Assembly (NCBI GenBank): GCA_002778785.1
Contig: PEZS01000006.1
Coordinates: forward strand, 76,518 to 140,517
Origin: Bdellovibrionales bacterium CG10_big_fil_rev_8_21_14_0_10_45_34
Lineage (GTDB): Bacteria > Bdellovibrionota > Bdellovibrionia > Bdellovibrionales > 1-14-0-10-45-34
Direction of reading: 5' to 3'
Length of the DNA stretch: 64,000 nucleotides
Numbering within the stretch: the stretch's first letter is position 1; every line of letters starts with the position of its first letter. Below are positions 16,706 to 26,328 of the stretch, piece after piece. The notes beneath the pieces are model-generated. The model searched no databases and was not told where the DNA came from. It worked only from the letters and a program-made list of their open reading frames with translations. The position numbers and the translations under genes were made by a program.

Positions 16706-19700
16706 ATGCAAAAGTCCTTCATTCCATATCTCGATCGTTTGTAGTTCCACTTTTGGTGGGCCTGGTTTTGGCCTCTTGCAAATCGGGTGGCGGCGGTGGG
16801 GAGTCGGCCTTTAGCTTTCTAGAGCCTGAAGTTCCGCTTCAGAATCAAGATGGCACAATTAAAATTGAAAGTGCCTCCCCCGTGGAGAGTCCTGTAGTTA
16901 TTGTTGGATCTGCTTCCACAAACTTCGGAATAGTTGTCAACTCAGAGGCGGGTAATTCCGTGAGTTTTAAGTGGTCGCTAGCAGGTACTCAGGTCGCGAG
17001 TACGAGCGTTCCCTTTTACTCATTACAGGGCGATCTCGCCTACCCTGGAGTTCAAACTCTCTCAGTAACTGCGACTAACTCGGTAAGCACTGCCACGCAT
17101 GAGTTTATAATTCGAAAGAACTCCCCACCAAGGTTATCCTTCTTACAGCCTTCTCAAAGTGGCGGTTCAGTCGCCTGTGGCTCGGGTTCTTTGAATATGT
17201 CGGCCACCGGGACAGATGCTGACTCAGATAGTCTGACTTTCACATGGAAGCTGAATGGGGCAATTTCACCAAGCACACTTCCGGCAACTACGCTTGCAAA
17301 TTCGTCGTCAGCGACATTTTCGCCAACCTGTGCACTTAGCGGAAGCCATACAATATCTCTGGAGGTAAGCGATGGATACGAAGCTACAACCTACTCTTGG
17401 GTAGTCAGTGTTGCGGATCCTACGGTCGCAAACATAAGTTCGTACTCACCCACGGCAGCGACAATCATTATCCCTAGCACCGGTAATCAAAGTTTTAGCG
17501 TCGCCGCGACCGGAAAGGCTCCTTTGTCGTATAGCTGGAAGTTGAACGGCACATCTATACCGTCAGCAACGACATCCATTCTAAATTTGGCAGCCTCGAG
17601 TCTGACGAACGGACCTCATACACTTGTTGTTACAGTCTCTGATAGCGATAGTTCAGATAGTCACACATTCAGCATTGTAAAGAACTCTCCTCCAGTCATT
17701 TCAAACGCGAATCCAGCTTTATCGACGCTCAACACCAACTTCCAGACGCTCAAAACTTTTCGTGTCGATGTGACCGATGCCAATTCTGATGCACTCACCT
17801 ACACTTGGACTCTGGACGGAATCAATCACGGAAGTCTTTCAGCCAGCACTCCGGCGGGAGGAGCACAGGTCATATTTTCGCCGACCATAGGGCTCGTGGG
17901 GAGCCATACTATTCAGTTAGTGGCGAGTGATGGTGTTGAGACTGCGTCCCAAACTTGGACTGTCAATGTTAACTTCTTTAGCAATGCGTGTAACGATCTT
18001 GCTGCTGGGCAAATCTGCACTCTTGTTGGCAAAGCGGGATTGGGCGATGGCGGCAACCCACAAAGCAGCTCGGATCGTGTAGTTTTCCAGGCAACTCAGG
18101 TCGCTCGTGATGGTTCAACAGGATACTTTTTTTCAGACGCTGTGAATGATTTGATTTGGTATTACAACATTTCTGGAGCAGCAGTCACTAGGCTTGGAAT
18201 TTCTATTCCTCCAGCGGCAGCTAAGATTGTTGTGGGCACTGGTGCAGACGGCGCAGGTAGCGACGGGCAGACGAACACGAACTTCAAAATAGCTCAACCG
18301 CAGGCAATTGTGTGGGACGCTGCAAACTCTCGCCTGTTTCTGGCAGACTATCTCAACAATCGTGTCGTCATGTTTGACTCAGCTGGGGTTGGTCGAAGAG
18401 TTTTCGGCAACGGAAGCAATGGTAACAATCAGGCAAATCACACTGATGGGGCAGCTGCCACGACTCATGCCTGCTACCGACCAACAGGTTTGGCGTTAGA
18501 TTCTGTAAGAGAACGCCTGTATGTTGCGTGCAATGAGCATCATTACATTAAGTATGTTGATATTAGTGCCGCCGATCTAGAAGACTGGACGGCAACAGTT
18601 TTACTCGGAAGAAAAAACGGATCGGGCACAATCTCAGGGGGCAGTGAGGACGGTGTTATTGGTACTTCAGGTTCAGCAGCAAGAGCAAATAGACCGTGGG
18701 ATATCACTCTTGATCATCAGGGCAATCTTTACTTTTCGGAGTATGCTGGATGCCGTGTGCGGGTTATCAATCTTAGCGGGGCAGGGAAAACCTATTTTGG
18801 CGGAGATGTCTCTGTAAGTGACGGCAGAGTAGGGAGTCTCTTTGGTGTTTATAACAGTTGCGATACAACTCTCGGAGCAAGAACGTCTCTGAAACTAAAT
18901 AGACCTCGAGGAGTCGCTCTTCATCTGGACGGCTCTACACTCAAGGGATTTTTTGTTGCGAGTACGGATCACCACCGCGTTCTATACATCAACCAGTCTG
19001 GGGCAACTGCGCAGTACGGCTCAAAGCAAGTACTCGATAAGCAGGGTCAAAATATATTTGGAAATGGTACGGCAGATTACAACGGCCATGGGCTTTCTGG
19101 TTCTTTAACTTATGTCTCCTCACCAATGGGTATTGATTATGACTCGGCAGGTTCGCGCTTGATAGTGGCAGATACGGGCAACTTTCGCCTAAGGGGGCTA
19201 GATATCAGTGTTCCTAACGGAATAGTATCTCAAATTGCAAAAGGAGTTTCTAAAGCTGGATTTAGCGGTGATGCGGATCAAGCGGCAACCGCGGTTGAAA
19301 TGAGTCAACCTTCAATGATGAGTGTTGATCGCGCCAATAATCTTATGTACTTCGGTGATGCCGGTAACGGGCGTATCAAGACAGTTGACTTATCAACGGG
19401 TCTCGTCAAAACCGCGCTGGGTGGCGGTATTGGTAACGCCACAGTAGAGAACGAAACTCCGCTTGCTGTCTTGAGTCGGGCTATTCGGGGAATTGCTCTT
19501 GTAGGAAGCGATCTCTTATACGCAGATCGCAACAACAACAACTGCATGGTGAGATTTTGGAATCGATCAGGCGCTGATAAGGTCGAGTTCAATTCACTTG
19601 TAGAAAACAACCGAGTCAGGACAGTTCTGGGCTCCTATGGTGGCTGCACCGGATGGGTGGCCGGAAATGAAGGAGCACAAGCGAACTCCGTTACTTTGGA

Positions 19701-20355
19701 TGATTTTGAAGGTATGGCCGTACGCTCTGGAGAATTGATTGCAGTGCTTTCGGTAAACCACTGCCTGGTAAAAGTTGCACCTGGAGGAACCCTAAGTTCT
19801 TTTGTAGGTAAATGCGGTACGGCCGCAAATGTGGACGGAGACATCTCATCGGGTCTTGTGCGTTTGAGATCACCAGTTGGATTGAACGAAGATCCGAGGA
19901 TTGCGGGAAACTACTTTATAGTAGACGCCTCGGATCAAGGTACCAGCTACATAAAGTACCTAAATCTTTCCAGCTCCAATGTGACGATAGCTAGTAGTAG
20001 CGTGCCGCCCAATCAGATTATGACTGTGATAACAACGGCGGGATACTCGACAGGAGTGGCGGCTTTTGACAACCAGATCTGTTACACGAGCGGACAGCCT
20101 GGGAGCGGCGCCAACGGTGCTCACCACGTTATTTGCATTAATAGGGACGACTCTCTTGGCAATACAACAATGCGTGCTGGACCAGCGATGGGGCCCATCC
20201 GCGGAGGTAACCAGTTATCAACAAACCACGAAGGGATATCTGCTTCAAGTGCCCTTATGTTTGCTCCGTATGGGTTAGACTTTGACAACAGCGGCAATCT
20301 TTACATCACCGAACAAAGTAACCACGTCATTCGAAAAGTGAAACGCTGGTGGTAA
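16702..20355 (+). CDS. Large lipoprotein with Ig-like and NHL beta-propeller repeats
   Basis: The 1217-residue lipoprotein (lipobox LASC, Cys26) is followed by a Gly-rich spacer. Four Ig/PKD-like repeats, about 90-100 residues apart, each carry the core strand with a conserved Trp: SFKWSLAG near 88, TFTWKLNG near 178, SYSWKLNG near 275 and TYTWTLDG near 366. From about 437 to the end come NHL-type beta-propeller repeats (for example GIDYDSAGSRLIVADTGNFRLRGLD and GLDFDNSGNLYITEQSNHVIRKV), a fold used for protein or glycan binding. It is probably surface-exposed. It overlaps the barrel gene by 4 bp and ends the motor-like operon. An adhesive or substrate-contact role at the outer end of that machine is plausible but inferred. 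Confidence 0.82.
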   Translation: MNAKVLHSISRSFVVPLLVGLVLASCKSGGGGGESAFSFLEPEVPLQNQDGTIKIESASPVESPVVIVGSASTNFGIVVNSEAGNSVSFKWSLAGTQVASTSVPFYSLQGDLAYPGVQTLSVTATNSVSTATHEFIIRKNSPPRLSFLQPSQSGGSVACGSGSLNMSATGTDADSDSLTFTWKLNGAISPSTLPATTLANSSSATFSPTCALSGSHTISLEVSDGYEATTYSWVVSVADPTVANISSYSPTAATIIIPSTGNQSFSVAATGKAPLSYSWKLNGTSIPSATTSILNLAASSLTNGPHTLVVTVSDSDSSDSHTFSIVKNSPPVISNANPALSTLNTNFQTLKTFRVDVTDANSDALTYTWTLDGINHGSLSASTPAGGAQVIFSPTIGLVGSHTIQLVASDGVETASQTWTVNVNFFSNACNDLAAGQICTLVGKAGLGDGGNPQSSSDRVVFQATQVARDGSTGYFFSDAVNDLIWYYNISGAAVTRLGISIPPAAAKIVVGTGADGAGSDGQTNTNFKIAQPQAIVWDAANSRLFLADYLNNRVVMFDSAGVGRRVFGNGSNGNNQANHTDGAAATTHACYRPTGLALDSVRERLYVACNEHHYIKYVDISAADLEDWTATVLLGRKNGSGTISGGSEDGVIGTSGSAARANRPWDITLDHQGNLYFSEYAGCRVRVINLSGAGKTYFGGDVSVSDGRVGSLFGVYNSCDTTLGARTSLKLNRPRGVALHLDGSTLKGFFVASTDHHRVLYINQSGATAQYGSKQVLDKQGQNIFGNGTADYNGHGLSGSLTYVSSPMGIDYDSAGSRLIVADTGNFRLRGLDISVPNGIVSQIAKGVSKAGFSGDADQAATAVEMSQPSMMSVDRANNLMYFGDAGNGRIKTVDLSTGLVKTALGGGIGNATVENETPLAVLSRAIRGIALVGSDLLYADRNNNNCMVRFWNRSGADKVEFNSLVENNRVRTVLGSYGGCTGWVAGNEGAQANSVTLDDFEGMAVRSGELIAVLSVNHCLVKVAPGGTLSSFVGKCGTAANVDGDISSGLVRLRSPVGLNEDPRIAGNYFIVDASDQGTSYIKYLNLSSSNVTIASSSVPPNQIMTVITTAGYSTGVAAFDNQICYTSGQPGSGANGAHHVICINRDDSLGNTTMRAGPAMGPIRGGNQLSTNHEGISASSALMFAPYGLDFDNSGNLYITEQSNHVIRKVKRWW

Positions 20356-20368
20356 TAAAATTTCGTAG

Positions 20369-20992
20369 TTAGTGGACTTCAATCACAATTTCGGGATCAA
20401 ACTCAGCACGCAAAATTCCTTCGATGGCTTCCATGGTCGCAGACGTAGAACTCGGGCAGGTGCCGCAAGCGCCTTCGTAGCGCACACGTAAGATCTTTCC
20501 ATCCAACTCAAGAACTTGAATGTCACCACCATCACCTTGTAAGCCAGGGCGAACAGTCCTGTCCAAAATTTCTTCTATCTTTTGATGCTCGGGGGAGAGG
20601 CTTTGGCGCCGAGCTATCTCATCAAGCTTTTCGCCAAAGTTAGGGTTGTGAACGGGCATGCGTGTTTCAATAACGGCCCTTACATTAAATTCAAGATCTT
20701 CCCACGCGACCAGTGAATTTTTGGTGACGGTAATAACATTCTCAAAAAAATGTATCTGCTCGATCCCGTTAAGATTTAACAAATCTTTTGCCAGCACGCT
20801 CTCCGCCGGCACATCCCCTTGGACGAATGTGGCCTTTCCACTTGTTTTAACATCTTGGCTTAAAATGAACTTCAATGCTTCAGGATTTGGCGTTGGTTGA
20901 ACGTAAATCTGAACGGGAATATTCTTCATCTTCTCCTCACGAGAATTTTTAAGTGTTGCTTCATCATGGTGATCAACTGTTTGAGAGTCCAT
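20369..20992 (-). CDS. Nfu-type Fe-S cluster carrier
   Basis: This 207-residue Nfu protein accepts and passes on Fe-S clusters made by SUF. It has two domains: an N-terminal Nfu_N module (VQPTPNPEALKFIL at about 31-44) and a C-terminal NifU-like domain with GDGGDIQVLEL and the cluster-binding CxxC in GACGTCPSS (Cys176 and Cys179). The ATG at 20992 begins 5 bp after sufS. A second in-frame ATG at 20929, with GAGGAG close upstream, begins right at the conserved domain (MKNIPVQIYVQ) and may be the true start, which would give 186 residues. It is the last gene of the suf operon. The layout is like eukaryotic and alphaproteobacterial NFU1. Confidence 0.92.
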   Translation of the reverse strand: MDSQTVDHHDEATLKNSREEKMKNIPVQIYVQPTPNPEALKFILSQDVKTSGKATFVQGDVPAESVLAKDLLNLNGIEQIHFFENVITVTKNSLVAWEDLEFNVRAVIETRMPVHNPNFGEKLDEIARRQSLSPEHQKIEEILDRTVRPGLQGDGGDIQVLELDGKILRVRYEGACGTCPSSTSATMEAIEGILRAEFDPEIVIEVH

Positions 20993-20997
20993 TTGTG

Positions 20998-22215
20998 TTA
21001 CCCCAGCATCCTTTGAGCCTTTTGCAGTCCGTAAATGAGTCGATCAACATCTTCATGGTTGTTGTAAAGAGCAAATGACGCACGTAAAGTGCCTGTCACA
21101 CCGAGTCTTTTCATAAGTGGCTGAGTGCAATGATGGCCAGAGCGCACGGCTATCCCTAATTGATCGAGAATCATAGCGACATCTTGATGATGGTGTCGAT
21201 CGAGAACAAATGAAAAAATCGCAGTACGGTCAGGGTGTGTGCCAAGAATTCTAAGCCCTTCCACTTGATTCAATCTCTCAAAAGCATATTGGGTAATGTC
21301 GCGATCGTGGGCCTGAATCTCATCCCATCCCGTCTCGTCGATGTAATTAAGGGCCTCTGCGAGGCCCAACGCACCTACAATGTGCGGAGTGCCGGCTTCA
21401 AATCTGTGCGGCGAATCCAAATATGTTGCCCGCGTTTCGTTAACATCCGAAATCATGGACCCGCCACCCATAAAGGGAGGCATGCTGTTTAGGAGCTCTC
21501 TTCTTCCCCAAAGTACTCCAATTCCACTGGGACCAAAAGTTTTGTGCGCAGAAAAGGCCAAGAAGTCGACTCCGAGTTTTGCAACGTCCGTAGGTGCATG
21601 CGCAGTAGACTGTGCAGCGTCGACCAACAGAGGGACGTTTTTTGATTTACAAATATTAGCAACTTGGGTGACGGGTACGTTGATTCCTAAGGTGTTGGAT
21701 GTTGCTGTGACGGACACTAGCAGCGTGTTTTCGTCTATAAGCGACTGGAGATGTTCCAAGTTGAGGTTTCCTTCATCAAAGATTTCTGCAAATCGAACTT
21801 CGAGCCCAGCTCGTTCTTTCAACAATAGCCAGGGAACAATATTCGAGTGGTGCTCTAGTTTTGTAATAACTACGTTAGATTTGCCGCCATCTTGAATCTT
21901 GGGGGCAACATAAGAATGTGCCACAAGATTTATTGATTCCGTTGTCCCGCGTGTAAAGACAATTTCATCTGGGTTTGCTGCTCGCAAAAATTGGGCAACT
22001 TTTGAGCGCGCGCTTTCGAAGTTGGTCGTTGCCTCGTTACTTAGGCCGTGAATTCCTCGATGCACATTTGAAACTTCATTTTCGTAAGCGCGATGGATCC
22101 GCTCTATGACGACCTTTGGTTTAAAGGAAGTTGCAGCACTATCGAGGTAAGTCAGAAGCTGACCGTTAATTTGTCGCTTTAAATTTGGAAAATCGTCCCT
22201 GTAGGATTTCATCAC
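20998..22215 (-). CDS. sufS: Cysteine desulfurase SufS
   Basis: This PLP enzyme takes sulfur from cysteine as a persulfide for Fe-S assembly. The 405-residue product is class-V aminotransferase fold. SAHKTFGPSG carries the PLP Lys225, RSGHHCTQP carries the catalytic Cys363 with the short loop typical of the SufS (group II) type, and EHHSN at about 121-125 holds the PLP-stacking His. It overlaps sufD by 4 bp and precedes nfu by 5 bp. No SufE or SufU gene, the usual sulfur-accepting partner, is in the operon, so it must lie elsewhere or be replaced. Confidence 0.96.
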   Translation of the reverse strand: MMKSYRDDFPNLKRQINGQLLTYLDSAATSFKPKVVIERIHRAYENEVSNVHRGIHGLSNEATTNFESARSKVAQFLRAANPDEIVFTRGTTESINLVAHSYVAPKIQDGGKSNVVITKLEHHSNIVPWLLLKERAGLEVRFAEIFDEGNLNLEHLQSLIDENTLLVSVTATSNTLGINVPVTQVANICKSKNVPLLVDAAQSTAHAPTDVAKLGVDFLAFSAHKTFGPSGIGVLWGRRELLNSMPPFMGGGSMISDVNETRATYLDSPHRFEAGTPHIVGALGLAEALNYIDETGWDEIQAHDRDITQYAFERLNQVEGLRILGTHPDRTAIFSFVLDRHHHQDVAMILDQLGIAVRSGHHCTQPLMKRLGVTGTLRASFALYNNHEDVDRLIYGLQKAQRMLG

Positions 22216-23417
22216 GTAGGCCCTCCCTCCTTGGGAATTTCAAAAAATTGACTCGAGCAACCTGCCTCTAACAATTTAAAGTTTGCCGTCTCGTGACTAA
22301 GTTTTTCGATCGACACTTCGCGCAGAACAAGACTCTTGAGAAGCTCGGTGACTTCGAGCGTATAACCGTGAAGTAGCATCTGAAGAGCTTCGGGCCGAGA
22401 GATTCCACGGCTCTCTAGATAAAAAAGCTCCTCAGGGTTCATGCTACCAGTGGCACTTCCATGAGAGGCCTTAACATCATCACACAATATATGAAGCTCC
22501 GGAATAGAGTTGGCCTCAGCGCGCTCCGAAAGTACGAGGTTTTTTGAGCTCTGATAGGCCTCACATTTGATTGCCTTTTGCGCAATATGAATCTTGCCCC
22601 TGAAGAAGCTGCGCCCCTCGTCAGAAACGACCGCCTTAAATAGCTGCCGACTCGTCGTGCTTCCACTGCTGTGTTTAATGTCGACGTGCAAATCATGGGA
22701 GGTCTTTGCCTGAGAGAGAGTTATCCCGCCCATATGACAGCTGGCGTACGGCTCGAGAAGCTCACTTGCCAATAGCGTTCGCACACGTGACGTTGAAGAT
22801 GTCAACTGCACGTAGTTCCAATGGGAGTTCAGGTGCTGGAAGGCTGAAAAGCTAATGTAACTTTGAGAGTTCGACTCTAAAGAATTAGATACCAACACTT
22901 CGAGTTCAGAATTTTTCTCAGTAACAACTATAGCGTGGCAGTTGAGAAATCCAGGGTTTCCAATGATTTCTATATGCAAGCTGGAGCGAGAATCTTCTTC
23001 GGCGAAAATGAAGAACTGAAGCATCGAAGGACGCTCAGCATGAGAAACAATTTCTAACTTTAGCGGCTTCTGGCTTTGTCGATTTTTAGGAAGAATAAGG
23101 CATCGTGATTTTAAAGCAAATGTATCTGCTAAAGACTGCAATGAATCCCGCTGTCTCGCTGCATTCTTTTCTATGTAATAAGTTAGCTTTAGTAGCTGCT
23201 CCTCTGAAAGCATTTCTGCGGTATTAAAAACAACATCCTGATCATCAGATGTGAGACCAATAGAGGCCGCCTCAAAAGAACTCGAATGTAGTCTTAAGTC
23301 AGAAAAGGAAAGATATCGCCATAGCTCCTCTTTTCTGGTGGGAGGTCCAAACTTGTTGAACCGCTCCTCCGAAGCGTTGGCAATTTCTCTGAGACCTTCT
23401 GCGCCGTCCAAGCTCAT
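22212..23417 (-). CDS. sufD: Fe-S assembly scaffold subunit SufD
   Basis: SufD forms the SufBC2D scaffold with SufB and SufC. The 401-residue product shows a helical N-terminus ([14 protein letters not shown] at about 27-40), a right-handed beta-helix core, and the SufBD C-terminal block. That block includes [40 protein letters not shown], where the His after KAS corresponds to the conserved SufD His at the SufB-SufD interface. The primary sequence is weakly conserved in the first half, usual for SufD. It overlaps both sufC and sufS by 4 bp. Assignment is by family signature plus perfect operon position. Confidence 0.94.
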   Translation of the reverse strand: MSLDGAEGLREIANASEERFNKFGPPTRKEELWRYLSFSDLRLHSSSFEAASIGLTSDDQDVVFNTAEMLSEEQLLKLTYYIEKNAARQRDSLQSLADTFALKSRCLILPKNRQSQKPLKLEIVSHAERPSMLQFFIFAEEDSRSSLHIEIIGNPGFLNCHAIVVTEKNSELEVLVSNSLESNSQSYISFSAFQHLNSHWNYVQLTSSTSRVRTLLASELLEPYASCHMGGITLSQAKTSHDLHVDIKHSSGSTTSRQLFKAVVSDEGRSFFRGKIHIAQKAIKCEAYQSSKNLVLSERAEANSIPELHILCDDVKASHGSATGSMNPEELFYLESRGISRPEALQMLLHGYTLEVTELLKSLVLREVSIEKLSHETANFKLLEAGCSSQFFEIPKEGGPT

Positions 23418-24193
23418 GTTAACAGGGCCTCTTGTTGGGGTGCGTTTTCTAACCAGTCGTAGCCGGTCTTTTCAAGTTCGGCGGCGAGAGATTTATCTCC
23501 TGAGCGCACAATCCTACCTTTGTAAAGAACGTGCACAAAGTCAGGTTTGATATGTTCGAGAAGTCTTTGATAATGAGTTACCAAAATGATGGCGTTGCTT
23601 TTTGTTCGTAAGCCATTAACTCCATTGGCAACAACCTTAAGTGCGTCTATGTCTAAACCAGAGTCAGTTTCATCCAATATCGCTAATCGCGGTTGAAGTA
23701 CGGCCATTTGAAGTATTTCATTCTTCTTCTTTTCGCCGCCTGAAAACCCTTGATTAACAAATCGATCAAAAAACTTTTGATCAATTCCGACGATCTGGCT
23801 TTTCTTTTCTAAGAGGGCGCGGAAACTTTCGCGGTCGGCTTCGGCCGCGCCGTTGTGTTTGCAAATGGCATTATAGCTAGAGTGCAGAAGCGAAAAATTT
23901 GTAACTCCTGGAATTTCCGTTGGGTACTGGTATGCTAAAAAAACTCCTTCGCGAGCCCGTTCAAATGGTTCCAGGTCCAAAAGGTTTTTCTTTCGAAAGT
24001 TAACTTCGTAGTGAATTGACCCGCCGGTTACTTTATAGTCCGGGTGGCCAGCGATAACTTTAGATAAGGTGCTTTTGCCAGAACCATTAGGCCCCATAAT
24101 CGCATGCACTTCCCCGGCTTTTACTTCTAAAGAAAGGCCTTTTAAAATTTCGGTGCCTTCAACCGAAGCATGCAGGTGTTCAATTTGTAACAT
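23414..24193 (-). CDS. sufC: Fe-S assembly ATPase SufC
   Basis: This ABC-type ATPase powers the SufBCD scaffold in the cytoplasm. The 259-residue product has Walker [10 protein letters not shown] near residue 35, the SufC-type signature region [19 protein letters not shown], Walker [17 protein letters not shown], and [10 protein letters not shown] with the switch His. The EKKKNE variant after SGG is typical of SufC and separates it from transport ATPases. It overlaps sufD by 4 bp and lies 8 bp after sufB. Confidence 0.97.
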   Translation of the reverse strand: MLQIEHLHASVEGTEILKGLSLEVKAGEVHAIMGPNGSGKSTLSKVIAGHPDYKVTGGSIHYEVNFRKKNLLDLEPFERAREGVFLAYQYPTEIPGVTNFSLLHSSYNAICKHNGAAEADRESFRALLEKKSQIVGIDQKFFDRFVNQGFSGGEKKKNEILQMAVLQPRLAILDETDSGLDIDALKVVANGVNGLRTKSNAIILVTHYQRLLEHIKPDFVHVLYKGRIVRSGDKSLAAELEKTGYDWLENAPQQEALLT

Positions 24194-24201
24194 TGATTCT
24201 C

Positions 24202-25641
24202 CTAACCGACACTGTTTTCAAGTTTCAATTCTAATAGCTTCACGGCTTCAACAGAAAACTCTAAAGGAAGCTGTTCAATCACTTCGGCACAAAAACCATG
24301 AATCAAAAGAGACACGGCGCCTTCGGTATCGATGCCTCGAGACTGCAAGTAAAAAAGCTGATCTGCACTTATCTTCGAAGTTGTGGCCTCGTGTTCAACC
24401 GTCGCCGTTGGATTTTTTACTTCAATATACGGTATTGTATTTGCTGAACATTGATCTTCTACCAACATCGAATCACACTGAGAAAAGTTGCGGGCCCCTT
24501 TGGCTGAAGGCATGATTTTCACAAGGCCTCGATAAGTGTTCATAGACTGGTCGGCTGAAATACCTTTTGAAATAATGCGGCTCTTTGTGTTCTTTCCTAT
24601 GTGAATCATCTTAGTGCCCGTATCCGCCTGCATCCGACCGTTTGTAAGGGCTACCGAGTAGAACGCTCCTTCAGAGTTTTCGCCCTTAAGGATGCAGCTT
24701 GGGTACTTCCAAGTGATAGAAGATCCTGCTTCAACTTGCGTCCATGAAATCTTGGAATTAATGCCATCGCAGCGGCCGCGTTTTGTCACAAAGTTGTAGA
24801 CGCCCCCAACCCCTTCGGCATCCCCGGCGTACCAGTTCTGAACCGTGGAGTATTTAATTTCTGCGCGGTCTTTTGCTATGAGTTCGACAACCGCAGCATG
24901 AAGCTGATTCGAGTCAAACTGAGGTGCTGTGCAGCCTTCAAGATAATTAACGTAGCTATCATCTTCGGCAACAATAAGAGTTCTTTCAAACTGACCTGAC
25001 TCTTTGTTGTTTATTCTAAAGTAAGTAGAAAGGTCTATCGGGCATCTTACTCCTTTAGGGATGTAACAAAAAGATCCATCCGAAAAGACGGCCGCATTTA
25101 GAGCGGCAAAGTAGTTGTCAGTGTAGGGCACTACGGAGCCAAGATATTTCTCTATAAGTTCGGGATGCGTTTTTACAGCCTCTGAGAATGAGCAAAAAAC
25201 AATTCCCAATTCATTCAAGACTTCCATATTGGTGGTGCCGACGGATACGCTATCAAAAACGACGTCGATCGCAATTCCGGAAATTCGCTTTTGCTCCGTT
25301 AACGGTATACCGAGCTTCTCGAAGGTTCTCAAAAGCTCGGGGTCGAGCTCGTCGAGTGACTTTGGTTTTTCGGCATTCTGTTTAGGTGCGGAATAGTATT
25401 GAACGCTTTGATAATCAATCGCTGGGTAATGGACGCTAGACCAAGTAGGTTCCGTCATAGTGAGCCAGTGCCGAAATGCTCTCAAACGATAGTTCAGTAA
25501 GAATTCGGGCTCTTGTTTTCTCAGAGATATCTCACGAACAATGCCTTCATTAAGGCCCTTGGGAAAGTCTTCCGTTTTAACATCGCTTACGAAACCGTAT
25601 TTGTATTCGGACTTTTTGAGTTCAACAGTACTAGACTTCAT
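24202..25641 (-). CDS. sufB: Fe-S assembly scaffold subunit SufB
   Basis: SufB is the main scaffold on which the SUF Fe-S cluster is built. The 479-residue product is highly conserved: [60 protein letters not shown] and the C-terminal [23 protein letters not shown] are hallmark SufB blocks. The length is normal. It overlaps the regulator gene by 4 bp, so the whole operon reads regulator, sufB, sufC, sufD, sufS, nfu. Cys residues in EGCTAP and near the C-terminal half are candidate persulfide or cluster ligands. Confidence 0.97.
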   Translation of the reverse strand: MKSSTVELKKSEYKYGFVSDVKTEDFPKGLNEGIVREISLRKQEPEFLLNYRLRAFRHWLTMTEPTWSSVHYPAIDYQSVQYYSAPKQNAEKPKSLDELDPELLRTFEKLGIPLTEQKRISGIAIDVVFDSVSVGTTNMEVLNELGIVFCSFSEAVKTHPELIEKYLGSVVPYTDNYFAALNAAVFSDGSFCYIPKGVRCPIDLSTYFRINNKESGQFERTLIVAEDDSYVNYLEGCTAPQFDSNQLHAAVVELIAKDRAEIKYSTVQNWYAGDAEGVGGVYNFVTKRGRCDGINSKISWTQVEAGSSITWKYPSCILKGENSEGAFYSVALTNGRMQADTGTKMIHIGKNTKSRIISKGISADQSMNTYRGLVKIMPSAKGARNFSQCDSMLVEDQCSANTIPYIEVKNPTATVEHEATTSKISADQLFYLQSRGIDTEGAVSLLIHGFCAEVIEQLPLEFSVEAVKLLELKLENSVG

Positions 25642-26144
25642 CGCAGCACCTCTGCAGCGTTACTACTTTCGACGTTAAAAGACGTGGAAAAATTGGGCTT
25701 ACCTAAATAACTCTCGGAGGAGCTGTCGGCAACAAGGTCGCTCACTAGAATAGTTTCATAAAAATCTATTATCCTGCGATTTAGACGTGTGATTGGGGCT
25801 TTAATATTGCAGTTAGATTCGAGATTGCAGGGGGTCTGTGACTTTCCGCTCTGCAAACAGCGAGCAATATCAACGGGACCTACGACAATCTCAGAAAGTT
25901 CGCGTAAGTTAATATCTTCAAGGCTACGGCAAAGTCTGTACCCACCCTTCATTCCGTGCTCTGAAACTAAAATGCCTCTGTGAGTTAAGCTTTGAAGAAC
26001 TTTCGACAATACATCAAAAGAGAGCCCATGCCCTTCGGCAATCTCTTTGGCGGAGACTAAACGGTTGGAGGTTTGAATGCGCCCCTCCGCTACGAACTTA
26101 ATGGCGATCAGCGCATACTCGAGTTTCCTGTTAAGCTTCAACAT
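25638..26144 (-). CDS. Rrf2-family (IscR-like) regulator of the suf operon
   Basis: The 168-residue winged-helix protein is of the Rrf2 family. The N-terminal reading head ([15 protein letters not shown], then [42 protein letters not shown]) is typical. A cluster-binding loop holds three Cys in the order C-x9-C-x5-C ([18 protein letters not shown]), comparable to the C-x5-C-x5-C of IscR, so it probably senses Fe-S status through a [2Fe-2S] cluster. It is the first gene of the suf operon and overlaps sufB by 4 bp. An IscR type-1-like palindrome lies about 60 bp upstream, so it most likely represses its own operon when clusters are plentiful. The spacing of the first two Cys is wider than in E. 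coli IscR. Confidence 0.9.
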   Translation of the reverse strand: MLKLNRKLEYALIAIKFVAEGRIQTSNRLVSAKEIAEGHGLSFDVLSKVLQSLTHRGILVSEHGMKGGYRLCRSLEDINLRELSEIVVGPVDIARCLQSGKSQTPCNLESNCNIKAPITRLNRRIIDFYETILVSDLVADSSSESYLGKPNFSTSFNVESSNAAEVLR

Positions 26145-26201
26145 AACGGGTTTTGGCTCCTTAAGACCCTTGTAGTTGAAAGCGAATTGAAAGTCTAGAA
26201 A

Positions 26202-26226
26202 ATATAAGACTAAAATAGTCTATTTT
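26202..26226. promoter_or_regulatory. IscR type-1-like operator upstream of suf operon
   Basis: The core GACTAAAATAGTC (26208-26220) matches the published IscR type-1 core GACTRWWWYAGTC at every position. The wider arms, TAGAAAAT on the left and ATTTTCTA on the right, extend the inverted symmetry with a 3-base insertion on the left. It sits about 60-80 bp upstream of the Rrf2 gene start; a TATATT on the minus strand just downstream could be its -10 box. This supports autoregulation by the adjacent regulator. Confidence 0.72.
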
Positions 26227-26328
26227 CTAATTTATTGAAATATGGACGCTTTTGTAGAACAATCGCGTTTTCTCCACTCACTTTGCCAGGCCTTTTGAGT
26301 GTAGATCGACGCCTGTTGGGGAATCTTT

